DNA of 64,000 nt from Jeongeupia sp. USM3. GTDB taxonomy: Bacteria > Pseudomonadota > Gammaproteobacteria > Burkholderiales > Chitinibacteraceae. A program made the position numbers and the translations under genes. Where the stretch lies: the NCBI RefSeq assembly GCF_001808185.1, contig NZ_CP017668.1:2728001-2792000 (forward strand). The letters are read 5' to 3'. The notes under the pieces are model-generated. The model made no database searches. It was given only the letters and a program-made list of their open reading frames with translations, and was not told the DNA's origin. This document shows, in pieces, positions 23,712 to 32,821 of the stretch (its first letter is position 1; each line of letters opens with the position of its first letter).

Positions 23712-24575
23712 ATGTATTTGCAACATTTCGGCCTCGATGCCCCGCCGTTCCGGATCACGCCGCACCCGGCGTTCTTCTTTGCCGGCGGGCGAAGGGGCGA
23801 AATGCTGGCGGCGCTGCGTTACGCGGTGCTGAACGGTGAAGGCCTGATCAAGGTAGTCGGCGAAGTCGGCAGCGGCAAGACGATGTTGTGCCGGATGCTG
23901 CTCGAGCGACTGGCGGGCGATGCCGACCTCGTCTTCATTCCGCATCCGCAGCTCGACCGCGACGAACTGCTCGAGGCGATCGCGGGCGAGCTGGGTCTGC
24001 CGCTCGAGCCGGGGCGGACCGGCTTGCGGGTGCAGGCGCTGCAACTGGCGCTGATCGAACGCTTTGCCCGGGGCCGGCGCGTCGTCGTCGTCGTCGATGA
24101 AGCGCATGCGATGCCGGTGCAGGGGCTGGAAACGATCCGGCTGCTGTCCAACCTCGATCACGGCCACGACAAGCTGCTGCAGATCGTGCTGTTCGGTCAG
24201 CCCGAGCTCGATTCCCGACTGCAGGGTTACGAGTTGAGACAGCTTTCCGAGCGCATCACCCATGCGTTTGCGCTGGGCCCGTTCGGGCGCGACGAGCTGT
24301 CGGCGTATCTGGAGTTCCGCTTGCGCGCGGCCGGCTATCGCGGCCCGCAGCCGTTCTCGCCGGCGGCGCTGCGGCGGATTGCCGGCGCCGCCGGCGGCCT
24401 GGCCCGGCGCGCCAACATCCTGGCCGACAAGGCCTTGCTGGCGGCGTTTGCCGACGGCGAGCACGCGGTCCGCGGCCGGCATGCCCGGGCTGCGGTGGCC
24501 GATTGCGCCTACCGCCGGCCGCGGTACTGGCAGCGCCTCGGCGCGCTGTTCGCCGGCAGGTGGTCCCGTGCTTGA
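23712..24575 (+). CDS. mshM: MshM/ExeA-like AAA ATPase
   Basis: A 287-residue ATPase of the ExeA/MshM group, which helps secretin assembly in type II secretion and MSHA pili. It begins MYLQHFGLDAPPF, the family start, with Walker A GEVGSGKTML near residue 55 and Walker B RRVVVVVDEAHAMP near 125. There is no transmembrane or peptidoglycan-binding extension, unlike ExeA, so it matches MshM. It is the first gene of the pilus operon. Confidence 0.88.
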   Translation: MYLQHFGLDAPPFRITPHPAFFFAGGRRGEMLAALRYAVLNGEGLIKVVGEVGSGKTMLCRMLLERLAGDADLVFIPHPQLDRDELLEAIAGELGLPLEPGRTGLRVQALQLALIERFARGRRVVVVVDEAHAMPVQGLETIRLLSNLDHGHDKLLQIVLFGQPELDSRLQGYELRQLSERITHAFALGPFGRDELSAYLEFRLRAAGYRGPQPFSPAALRRIAGAAGGLARRANILADKALLAAFADGEHAVRGRHARAAVADCAYRRPRYWQRLGALFAGRWSRA

Positions 24576-26400
24576 TCCGCGCCCGTTCTGGCCGCTGTTT
24601 GCGGCCTTGCTGGGCGGCTGCGCCGGCAATGCGGGGCTGACGATCCCGCCCGCCCGGCATCTGGCCGCGGCCAGCGCGCCGGCTGCGGCGATTCCGCCGA
24701 CGGTCAACGGCCTGCCGCCGCTCCCCAGGCCGCGCCCGGCGCCCAGAACCGAGACATTCAGCGTCGTCGTGCACAGGCTGCCGCTCGCCGAGCTGCTGTT
24801 CGCGCTCGGCCGCGATGCCAGGGTCAACGTCGACGTACATCCGGACGCCGCCGGCGTGATCACGCTGAACGCGATCAACCAGACACTGCCGCAGATCATG
24901 GACCGCGTTGCGCGCCAGGCCGATATCCGCTGGACGCTTGCCGACGGCGTGCTGACGGTGATGCCGGATGCGCCGTACCTGAAGACGTATTCGCTCGACT
25001 ATATGAATGTGTCGCGCAACGTGAAGTCGGCGGTGAACGTGCTCAATTCGGTATCGAGCGTTGGCAGCAGCGGCTCCGCCAGTGGCGGCGCGGCGCCGGC
25101 GCCGTCGAGTGCCGGCGATTACGGCAACACATCGAGTACGCAGCTGGAAATGGCTTCCGAGCACCAGTTCTGGCGCCGGCTGGAAAACAACCTGAAGGTG
25201 ATGCTGGGCATCACCGACGGTGCGTCGCCCAGTGTCGCGCAGCAGGCCGCCGCGCAGGTGGCGATGGCGTCGCCGGTCACGCCGCAAACCGTGCAGCAGC
25301 TGGCGCAGATCGAGAAAACGCTGGCGCAGGCCGGCAAGGCGCAGGCCGAGACCGGTGCGCTGCTGGCAAGGACGGTGCCCGTGGCGCCGCCGCCGGCCCC
25401 GGTGGCCAACCAGGTGATCGTGCATCCGGAAACCGGCACGATCACCGTGCGTGCCGCGCACAAGGACCAGCTGCGCGTGGCTGAGATGCTCGCAGCGGTG
25501 CAGGCGAGCGCATCGCGGCAGGTGCTGATCGAGGCGACGATCGTCGAGGTTGCGCTGTCGAACGAATACCAGGCCGGCGTCGACTGGAGCCGGATCGCGA
25601 CCAATGGCGTCAATTTCGCGGTGCAGAACATCGGTGCCGCGCTGGCGCAGGCGCCGTTCACCGCGGTGTCGTACAGCAATCCGAACCACGGCTTCGACGT
25701 GACCGTGAAGATGCTCGAGCAGTTCGGCCGCACGCGTGTGCTGTCGAGCCCGAAGATCATCGCGCTGAACAACCAGACCGCGCTGATGAAGGTTGTCGAG
25801 GAGCAGGTCTACTTCACCATCACGCAGCAGACCAACCAGAACGACAGCCAGACCGTGACCAACCTGACCAGCACGCTCAATACCGTACCGGTGGGGCTGG
25901 TGATGCAGGTGACGCCGCAGATCGCCGAGGACAGCACGATTTCGCTCAACGTGCGGCCGACGATCACCAATATCAGCGGTTATGTTGCCGACCCGGCGGT
26001 GGCCCTGCTGGCGGCGCAGGCCAGGGTCAGCCTGCAGAGCCTGGTGCCGGTGCTGCAGGTGCGCGAGTTCGATTCGACGCTGAAGGTGCCGAGCGGGCAG
26101 ATCGCCGTGCTCGGCGGGCTGATCCAGGACCTGCTCGACACCCACCGTTCGGGCGTGCCCGGTGTCTCGCGCGTTCCGCTTGCCGGCGATCTGTTCAGCT
26201 TTCGCGACGACAAGGTGCGCAAGATCGAACTCGTCGTTTTCCTGCGGCCGATGGTGGTCCGCAACGCGAGCGTCGACGGCGATCTGTCCGGACTCAAGGG
26301 CTATCTGCCCGGCGCCGACTTCTTCGACAAGCCGCAGGATCAGGACCTCTCCGCCTTTCAGGGCGGGCTGACCGCGTCGCCGAACAGGGGCACGCGGTGA
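24568..26400 (+). CDS. mshL: MSHA-type secretin MshL
   Basis: Outer-membrane secretin of 610 residues through which the pilus would exit. The GTG start was chosen because it gives a short lipoprotein signal with the lipobox LLGGCAG, and it overlaps mshM by eight bases. An STN/N0-type domain lies near 65-140, and a Pro/Ala-rich insert near 185-280. The secretin core (about 300-575) has the conserved VPSGQIAVLGGLIQD and IELVVFLRPMVV segments. Confidence 0.92.
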   Translation: MLDPRPFWPLFAALLGGCAGNAGLTIPPARHLAAASAPAAAIPPTVNGLPPLPRPRPAPRTETFSVVVHRLPLAELLFALGRDARVNVDVHPDAAGVITLNAINQTLPQIMDRVARQADIRWTLADGVLTVMPDAPYLKTYSLDYMNVSRNVKSAVNVLNSVSSVGSSGSASGGAAPAPSSAGDYGNTSSTQLEMASEHQFWRRLENNLKVMLGITDGASPSVAQQAAAQVAMASPVTPQTVQQLAQIEKTLAQAGKAQAETGALLARTVPVAPPPAPVANQVIVHPETGTITVRAAHKDQLRVAEMLAAVQASASRQVLIEATIVEVALSNEYQAGVDWSRIATNGVNFAVQNIGAALAQAPFTAVSYSNPNHGFDVTVKMLEQFGRTRVLSSPKIIALNNQTALMKVVEEQVYFTITQQTNQNDSQTVTNLTSTLNTVPVGLVMQVTPQIAEDSTISLNVRPTITNISGYVADPAVALLAAQARVSLQSLVPVLQVREFDSTLKVPSGQIAVLGGLIQDLLDTHRSGVPGVSRVPLAGDLFSFRDDKVRKIELVVFLRPMVVRNASVDGDLSGLKGYLPGADFFDKPQDQDLSAFQGGLTASPNRGTR

Positions 26401-27509
26401 GCTTGTTGCTGCAGGCGCTCAAGCGCGCCGACGCGCAGAAGCGCGGGCTCGACCTGCCGGCCGACGCGCCGATGGCGCTGGCGCTGGAGCAGGTCGCCGA
26501 GGCTCCGGCCGAAGCGGCCGAGGCGCTGCCCCCGCTCGCCGAGCCGGTCGCGCCGGTCGAACCGGCAGCGGTGAAGGCGCCGGCCGGTGACGCCGCGCAT
26601 GCGCGGATCCTCCTTGCTGCGGCCGCCCGGCCGCAGCGGCCCTACCACCTGTGGCTGGCACTGGCCGTTGCGCTGCTCGCGGCGGCCGTCTGGGTCTGGT
26701 ACGCCACCCGGCCGCTGCCGGTGACCGAGGTCGCGGCGCCGGCTGCACTGCCTGCCGAAGCCGAGCCGGTACGGCCCGCCGTGGTCGCGTCGACGCCGGC
26801 CGCCACCCTGCCGACGCCGCAGCCTTCCGGCGTTGCAGCGGCTGCCGTGGAGACGGCCGTCGAGAAAGCCGGTCGGGACGACCGGACCGAGCCGCAGCAG
26901 GCGCTGCCGGCGGAGCGTGTCGAGGTGCGCCGCAGCGAGGCGGCCGAACGCGTTCCGGTCGCGGTCGAGGCCGGCTTCGATGCCTACCAGCAGGGCCGGC
27001 TCGACCTTGCCGAGCAGCACTACCGGCTGGCCGAACGGCAGGATCCGCGTTCGCGCGACGCCTTGCTCGGCCTTGCCGCAACGCTGGCGCGGCAGGGCAA
27101 GACGGCCGCGGCGACCGACGTGTACCGCCGGCTGGGCCAGCTCTACCCGGAGGACGCGGCCGTATCGGCGGGGCTGGCTGCGCTGCGGCAGGGCGACGAG
27201 CGCCAGCGCGCGACGCTGAGGCAGCAGGCCGACGGTGGTGACGGCGATGCCGCCTTCGTGCTCGGCAACGGCCTCGCGGCCGAAGGGCGCTGGGCCGAGG
27301 CGCAGGCCGCGTACTTCCAGGCATTCACCCGCTCGCCGACGTCGGCCGATTACGCCTACAACCTGGCGATCAGCCTCGACCGGCTGCAGCAGGCGCAACT
27401 GGCCGCCGATTATTACCGGCGTGCGCTGGCGCTGGCCGCCGACCGGCCGGGCCGCTTCGATCCGGCGGCGGTGCGCGCGCGGCTCGACGGGCTGGGGGGG
27501 GCGCAATGA
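26397..27509 (+). CDS. mshN: MshN-like TPR protein
   Basis: A 370-residue inner-membrane protein. A cytoplasmic Ala/Pro-rich N-terminus starting MSLLLQALKRADAQK is followed by one transmembrane helix near 82-100. The periplasmic part has tetratricopeptide repeats (about 190-365; for example YQQGRLDLAEQHYRLAERQDP). This matches MshN, an accessory protein of MSHA pilus assembly. The GTG start overlaps the mshL stop (GTGA). Confidence 0.85.
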   Translation: MSLLLQALKRADAQKRGLDLPADAPMALALEQVAEAPAEAAEALPPLAEPVAPVEPAAVKAPAGDAAHARILLAAAARPQRPYHLWLALAVALLAAAVWVWYATRPLPVTEVAAPAALPAEAEPVRPAVVASTPAATLPTPQPSGVAAAAVETAVEKAGRDDRTEPQQALPAERVEVRRSEAAERVPVAVEAGFDAYQQGRLDLAEQHYRLAERQDPRSRDALLGLAATLARQGKTAAATDVYRRLGQLYPEDAAVSAGLAALRQGDERQRATLRQQADGGDGDAAFVLGNGLAAEGRWAEAQAAYFQAFTRSPTSADYAYNLAISLDRLQQAQLAADYYRRALALAADRPGRFDPAAVRARLDGLGGAQ

Positions 27510-29212
27510 ACGCGCCGCACCGGCTGCCGCTCGGCGAACAGCTCGTTCGTCAGGGCCTGCTCAGCGACGATCAGTTGCGCATCGGCCTGATTGAGCAGCG
27601 CCGCAGCAACCTGCCGCTCGGGCAGATCCTGGTCCGGCTCGGTTTCGTGTCGGAGGCGATCCTGCGCGATGCGCTGTCGGTAAGCCTCGGGCAGGACAGT
27701 GTCGATCTGGCGCACACGATCGCCGACCCGCGCGCGGTCGCGCTGATCGCCAAGGACGTGGCCAAGCGCCTGCAACTGCTGCCGATCGCGCTCGACACCG
27801 AGACGGCGACGCTGACGGTGGCGATGGTCCAGCCGAACAATCTGGTCGCGCTCGACCAGCTGCGGCTGCAGCTCGGCAACCGCTACGCCATCGTCACGCA
27901 GCTTGCGGCCGAGTCGCAGCTCAACCATGCGATCGACCAGTACTACGGTTTCGAGCTGTCGATCGACGGCATCCTGCACGAGATCGAGACCGGCGAGATC
28001 GACGAGCGCGGCCTGCAGTCGCAGGGCGCCGAATACAACCAGCCGGTGGTGCGGCTGATCGACGCGCTGCTGGCCGACGCGGTGTCGCGCGGCGCGTCGG
28101 ACCTCCATTTCGAGCCCGAGCAGAGCTTCGTGCGCATCCGCTACCGGATCGACGGCGTGCTGCGGCAGATCCGCGCGCTGCATCGGACCTACTGGCCGGC
28201 GATGGTCGTGCGGCTCAAGGTGATGGCGAAGATGAACCTCGCCGAGACGCGCGCGCCGCAGGACGGGCGGATTTCGCTGACGCTCGCGGGCCGGCCGCTC
28301 GATTTCCGCGTCGCCAGCCAGCCGACGACCTGGGGCGAGAACGTCGTGCTGCGCATCCTCGACCGGCAGAAAGGGCTCGTGCCGCTCGACGCGCTCGGCC
28401 TGACCGACGCCAACCTGCAGTTGCTGCAGCTGATGATCGCCCGGCCGGAAGGGCTGATCCTCGTCACCGGCCCGACCGGCAGCGGCAAGACGACGACACT
28501 GTATTCGGTGCTCAAGCACCTGAGTTCCGAAGCGATCAACGTGATGACGCTCGAGGACCCGGTCGAGTATCCGCTGCCGCTGGTCCGGCAGACCTCGCTG
28601 AACGAAGCGGTGAAGATGGATTTCGCCGACGGCATCCGCTCGCTGATGCGCCAGGACCCCGACGTGATCCTGGTCGGCGAAATCCGCGACCACGACACCG
28701 CCGAGATGGCCTTGCGCGCGGCGATGACCGGCCACCAGGTCTACTCGACCCTGCACACCAATTCGGCGCTCGGCGCCTTGCCCCGCCTGCTCGACATCGG
28801 CGTGCTGCCCGACATCCTTGCCGGCAACCTGATCGGCGTGGTCGCGCAGCGGCTGGTGCGCAAGCTGTGCCGCCACTGCCGCGAGGCCTACGTGGCCGAC
28901 GACTTCGAGCTGCGGCTGCTCGGCGCGGAAGCGGCCGACGCGCCGGTCACGCTGTACAGGGCTGCCGGCTGCGGCCATTGCGACCATCAGGGCTACCGGG
29001 GCCGGATGTCGGTGATGGAAATCCTCAAGTTCAACGACGAACTCGATGAACTCGTCGCCCGCCGTGCGAGCCTGCGCGAGCTGCGCGCCGCCGTCGCGGC
29101 GACCGGTTTCGTGCCGCTGATCGACGACGCGTGCCGGCGCGTGCGCGACGGTTCGACGACGCTCGACGAGGTCTCGCGCGTCGTCGACATGACCGCGCGG
29201 GCGGCAGGCTGA
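27506..29212 (+). CDS. mshE: MshE-type pilus extension ATPase
   Basis: Cytoplasmic GspE/PilB-family ATPase of 568 residues that powers pilus polymerisation. The N-terminal GspE_N/MshEN region (about 5-150; FVSEAILRDALSVSLG) is of the type that binds c-di-GMP in MshE proteins. Walker A is GPTGSGKTTTL near 322, with a Walker B region at DPDVILVGEIRDHDTAEMAL. The zinc tetracysteine motif (CRHC and CGHC) is near 455-495. The ATG overlaps the mshN stop. Confidence 0.95.
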   Translation: MNAPHRLPLGEQLVRQGLLSDDQLRIGLIEQRRSNLPLGQILVRLGFVSEAILRDALSVSLGQDSVDLAHTIADPRAVALIAKDVAKRLQLLPIALDTETATLTVAMVQPNNLVALDQLRLQLGNRYAIVTQLAAESQLNHAIDQYYGFELSIDGILHEIETGEIDERGLQSQGAEYNQPVVRLIDALLADAVSRGASDLHFEPEQSFVRIRYRIDGVLRQIRALHRTYWPAMVVRLKVMAKMNLAETRAPQDGRISLTLAGRPLDFRVASQPTTWGENVVLRILDRQKGLVPLDALGLTDANLQLLQLMIARPEGLILVTGPTGSGKTTTLYSVLKHLSSEAINVMTLEDPVEYPLPLVRQTSLNEAVKMDFADGIRSLMRQDPDVILVGEIRDHDTAEMALRAAMTGHQVYSTLHTNSALGALPRLLDIGVLPDILAGNLIGVVAQRLVRKLCRHCREAYVADDFELRLLGAEAADAPVTLYRAAGCGHCDHQGYRGRMSVMEILKFNDELDELVARRASLRELRAAVAATGFVPLIDDACRRVRDGSTTLDEVSRVVDMTARAAG

Positions 29213-30408
29213 TGCAGTTCCGCTATCGTGCTGTCGACGGCGACGGCCGAATCCGCCGGGGGACGATGGACGCCGCCAACGCCGCCGACCTCGAGCTGCG
29301 GCTCAAGCGGCTGGCGCTGGCGCTGATCAGCGCCCGGCCCGCGCGTGCCTTGCCCGGCCTGCTGGCCGGCCGGATCGGCCGGCGCGAGCTGGTCTCGTTC
29401 TGCTTTCACCTCGAGCAGACCAGCCGGGCCGGCGTGCCGCTGATCGAAGGCTTGGTCGACCTGCGCGACAGCGTCGAGCATCCGCGGTTTCGCATGGTCA
29501 TCGCGCAACTGGTCGAAGAGATCGAGGGCGGCAGGCTGTTCTCGCAGGCGCTGGCGCTGCACCCGGCCGTCTTCAATCCGCTCTTCGTCAGTCTGGTCCG
29601 CGCCGGAGAGGCCAGCGGCCAGCTGGTGACGGTGCTGGCGAACCTGGCCGAATCGCTCAAATGGCAGGACGAACTGGCCGCACAGGCAAAGAAAGTCCTG
29701 TCCTACCCGGTGTTCGTCGCCGTCGTCGTCGTCGCGGTGATCGCCTTCCTCCTAAGTTACCTCGTGCCGCAGCTGGTCGAGTTCATGCGTTCGATCAACC
29801 AGGACCTGTCGTTCAACACCCGCTTGCTGATCGCGCTGTCGGAGCTGCTGGTCGGCTACGGTGCGTGGCTGCTGCTGTTGCCGCCGGTACTGTGGGCCGG
29901 CGTGCTGCTCTGGGCGCGGCGTAACCCGGCGCTGGCGTTGCGGCTCGATGCGCTCAAGCTGGCCGCTCCCTTTGTCGGCGGCACGCTGAAGAAGCTGTCG
30001 CTGGCGCGCTTTGCCGACCAGTTCGGGCTGCTGTACTCGGCCGGGCTGCCGATTCTCGACGCGCTTGCGATCTGCGAAAGCGTCGTAGGTAACCGGGCGA
30101 TCGCCGCTGCGCTGGCCCGCGTGCGGGTGCAGATCGGCCAGGGCGGCGGCATTGCCGCCAGCTTCGAGCGCGAGCAGCTGTTCCCGCCGCTGGTGCTGCG
30201 CATGCTCAAGGTCGGCGAGCAGACCGGCGGCCTCGATACCGGCATGCGCAACGTCGCCTATTTCTTCCACCGCGACGTGCGCGAGGCGATCGCGCGAATC
30301 CAGGGGCTGATCGAACCGACCATGACCGTCGTGCTCGGCCTGCTGCTGCTGTGGGTGATGTCGGCGGTGCTCGGGCCGATTTTCGACACCATAGGCAGGT
30401 TGCGCTGA
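29212..30408 (+). CDS. mshG: MshG-type inner-membrane platform protein
   Basis: PilC/GspF-family platform protein of 398 residues. It has two GspF domains with three to four transmembrane helices (about 160-185, 215-240, 365-390). It begins MQFRYRAVDGDGRIRRGTMD, the standard GspF start. SRAGVPLIEGLVDL and SAGLPILDALAICESV are the paired domain motifs. The start overlaps the mshE stop by one base (TGATG). Confidence 0.93.
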   Translation: MQFRYRAVDGDGRIRRGTMDAANAADLELRLKRLALALISARPARALPGLLAGRIGRRELVSFCFHLEQTSRAGVPLIEGLVDLRDSVEHPRFRMVIAQLVEEIEGGRLFSQALALHPAVFNPLFVSLVRAGEASGQLVTVLANLAESLKWQDELAAQAKKVLSYPVFVAVVVVAVIAFLLSYLVPQLVEFMRSINQDLSFNTRLLIALSELLVGYGAWLLLLPPVLWAGVLLWARRNPALALRLDALKLAAPFVGGTLKKLSLARFADQFGLLYSAGLPILDALAICESVVGNRAIAAALARVRVQIGQGGGIAASFEREQLFPPLVLRMLKVGEQTGGLDTGMRNVAYFFHRDVREAIARIQGLIEPTMTVVLGLLLLWVMSAVLGPIFDTIGRLR

Positions 30409-31973
30409 TGTGGCCCGGTCTGGCCCCCGACGGCCTGATCGTGCTGTCGCCACGCGGCCTTGCGGTCGGCGCGCTGGCTGCCGGAGCGTGGGTCGCCGAT
30501 GCGCACTTCGCCTCCGATGCGGCGGGGCTGGCCGACTTTGCCGCCTATTGCCGTCACCGGGGCTACCGGCGCTTCCGCATTCTGGTTCCCGGTGGCGACG
30601 AGGCGTTCAGTTTCGACACGCTGCCGCCGCTCGGCCGCCGCGATCGCCGGGCGCTGATGCAGCGCCGGCTCGATCAGGCGTACCGCGGCATGCCGTACCG
30701 CTACGCCCGGCTGCTCGCCGACGGCACGCTGGTGCTGTCGGCGCTGACGCAGCGGGCGCCGCTCGACGCCGTGGTCCAGACCCTGCTCGATGCGCGCTGC
30801 GCCGTTGCCGGCATCCACGCGACGTCGGCGCTGATCGAAGCGATGCTGTTCCGGATCGGTGCCGTCCACGGGCCGACGCTGCTGCTGTCGCCGCTGGCCG
30901 ACGCCGGCATCCAGCAGGCGTGGCTGACCGCGGCGGGCCTGCGCTTCACCCGGCTGAGCCAGGGGCAGGCGTCCTTTGCCGGACTGCCGGCCGAGGCGCT
31001 GGCGCCGGTGCTGGCCGACGAAGTCCGTCTGACCTTGCAGTATCTGACGAGCGAACGCGTGCTGCAGCGCGGCAGCACGGTGACCGTGCTCCTGCTCGAC
31101 GACGGCAGCCGCGTCGCCGCGCTGGCCGGCCTGCTGCAACGGCAACTGGCCGAATCGGGCGAAGGGGTGCACGTCGTGCCGCTGTCCGGGCCTGGCGGTT
31201 CGTCCGGGCCCGATCTGCCGGCGCTGCTGGCCGGCGAGATCGGCCGCGGCCGCTGGCCGGCGCACTATGCGGCCGCCGACGTGCGCCGTTTCGAAACGCT
31301 CCGCCGCGCCGGTCTGGCGCTGCGCGCCGCCGGCGGGTTGGTGCTGGCCGCGTCGCTGCTGTGGTCGGCGTCAGTCTGGCACGGCGTGCGCGAACTCGAG
31401 GCGCGGACCGTGGCCGAACAGGCCGCGCTGCGGTCGCTGCAGCGCGAGTCGCAGCGCGTCAGCGACGCACTGCTCAAACGCGATGTCGGCGATCCGGTCG
31501 CGCTGCGCGCGGTCGATGCGCTCTATCGCGGCACCATGGCGTCGTGGCCGAGCGCCGAGGCCAGTGCGCGCCGGCTCAGCAGGGTGATGGCGGCGTATCC
31601 GGGCTTGCGGATCGACGCGCTCGAATGGGACGTGGCGCTGCCGGCCGCGCCGCCGGATGAAGCGGCGACCGACGCCGAGCCGTCGACCGGCGGCGTGGCG
31701 TCGCAGGGGGCGAGCCCGGCCGCGCCGAACACCCGGGTGCAGACGCTTTCGCTGGCAGGGCAGGTACAAGCGCCGGCGGATTATCGCCAGGCGCTGGCGC
31801 GCGTCGACGCGCTGGTCAGGCGCTTGCGTGCCGAGCCGGGGCTGAGCGTCGACGTGGTCACGCTGCCGCTCGACGTCCGGTCGCATGCGACGCTGCAGGG
31901 GCGCCCGGCGGAGGCGGCCGAGGCGATGCACTTCGCGCTGAAGCTGACGCTGGCCGACGGTGCGCTGCAATGA
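30408..31973 (+). CDS. GspL/PilM-PilN-like pilus platform protein (MshI-like)
   Basis: A 521-residue protein. The cytoplasmic N-terminal part (about 1-300) resembles the actin-like fold of PilM/MshI/GspL in size and position. It is followed by one transmembrane helix (about 305-325), a short coiled coil, and a periplasmic domain (about 440-521) with a PilN-like pattern. The layout is GspL-like, a single chain spanning both compartments. Identification rests mainly on gene order between mshG and a PilO/MshJ-like gene; primary-sequence motifs are weak. Confidence 0.6.
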   Translation: MWPGLAPDGLIVLSPRGLAVGALAAGAWVADAHFASDAAGLADFAAYCRHRGYRRFRILVPGGDEAFSFDTLPPLGRRDRRALMQRRLDQAYRGMPYRYARLLADGTLVLSALTQRAPLDAVVQTLLDARCAVAGIHATSALIEAMLFRIGAVHGPTLLLSPLADAGIQQAWLTAAGLRFTRLSQGQASFAGLPAEALAPVLADEVRLTLQYLTSERVLQRGSTVTVLLLDDGSRVAALAGLLQRQLAESGEGVHVVPLSGPGGSSGPDLPALLAGEIGRGRWPAHYAAADVRRFETLRRAGLALRAAGGLVLAASLLWSASVWHGVRELEARTVAEQAALRSLQRESQRVSDALLKRDVGDPVALRAVDALYRGTMASWPSAEASARRLSRVMAAYPGLRIDALEWDVALPAAPPDEAATDAEPSTGGVASQGASPAAPNTRVQTLSLAGQVQAPADYRQALARVDALVRRLRAEPGLSVDVVTLPLDVRSHATLQGRPAEAAEAMHFALKLTLADGALQ

Positions 31974-32542
31974 GCCGTCGTTCCGATTGGCGCTTGCTGC
32001 GAGCCGAGCTGTGCGTGCTGGCGCTGCTGCTCGTGCTCGGCATTGCGCTTGTCGTCGTCGTCGCCCGCAGCCGGGATGCGGCAACGACGGCATTCGAGCA
32101 GGTGCGCGCCGCCAGGGGCGCAGCGCAGGCCAGGGTCGGCGAGGCCCGGGCCCAGCTCGATCATCTGGCCGGCCACCAGCGCGACTACCAGATGCTGCGC
32201 CGCCGCGGCGTGATCGGCGGCGAGCACCGGCTCGAGTGGGTCGAGTACCTCGACGCCGAAGCACGCCGCCACCGCGGACTGGACTACCGGATCGGCGCAC
32301 GCGCGGCGGTGGCCGGCGTGGCGGCGCGAGACGGGCTGCAACTCTACGCCAGCAGGCTGGACGTCCGTTTCGCGGCAGGCGACGAGACCGCGTGGTCGGC
32401 GTTCAATGCCGGCCTGCGCAGGCTGCCCGGCTGGCCGGTCGAAAGCCGCTGCCGGATCGGACGCGGTGACGCGGGCCTGGAGATCGATTGCAGCTACGAC
32501 TGGCTGAGCATCGACCGGGCCGAATCCGGGGTGGCGGAATGA
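31970..32542 (+). CDS. MshJ/PilO-like inner-membrane protein
   Basis: A 190-residue bitopic protein. A short cytoplasmic N-terminus is followed by one transmembrane helix (about 13-33), a coiled coil (about 40-75) and a small periplasmic domain (about 95-180) with two cysteines (ESRCRIGRG and IDCSYD). This architecture is that of PilO/GspM/MshJ. It overlaps its neighbours by four bases on both sides. Confidence 0.65.
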   Translation: MSRRSDWRLLRAELCVLALLLVLGIALVVVVARSRDAATTAFEQVRAARGAAQARVGEARAQLDHLAGHQRDYQMLRRRGVIGGEHRLEWVEYLDAEARRHRGLDYRIGARAAVAGVAARDGLQLYASRLDVRFAAGDETAWSAFNAGLRRLPGWPVESRCRIGRGDAGLEIDCSYDWLSIDRAESGVAE

Positions 32543-32820
32543 GGCTGCATCACGCCGTCTGCGCGTGGCTGATCGCCGGCGCGGCCATCGCCGACGACGG
32601 CTGGGGCACGTTGTTCACCTCGCCGGCCGAGCGCCGTGGCGATGCGGCACAGCAGGCTTCGGCGGCCGCGGTCCGCTTCGACGGCGAGGTCCGCGGCCCG
32701 CGCGGCGCGATCCGCTGGGTCGACGGTGTTGCGCGCCGCGATGCACCGGCCGGGCTCAAGCCGGGGCAGCGGCGGGTCGACGGCAAGGTGCGCGATGCCT
32801 ATCAAGCGGACGAACGCTGA
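32539..32820 (+). CDS. small periplasmic pilus protein (MshK-like)
   Basis: A 93-residue protein with an N-terminal signal peptide (MRLHHAVCAWLIAGAAIA). The mature part is short and polar, with VRGPRGAIRWVDGVARRD in the middle. Size and position after the MshJ-like gene fit MshK/PilP-type periplasmic pilus proteins. Sequence alone does not prove it. Confidence 0.5.
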   Translation: MRLHHAVCAWLIAGAAIADDGWGTLFTSPAERRGDAAQQASAAAVRFDGEVRGPRGAIRWVDGVARRDAPAGLKPGQRRVDGKVRDAYQADER

Positions 32821-32821
32821 G

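Noticed and set aside
24256..26145. Long open frame on the minus strand opposite mshL
   Set aside because: High GC content keeps antisense frames open. The translation is low-complexity (His/Arg-rich) without domains, whereas the plus strand encodes a clear secretin.
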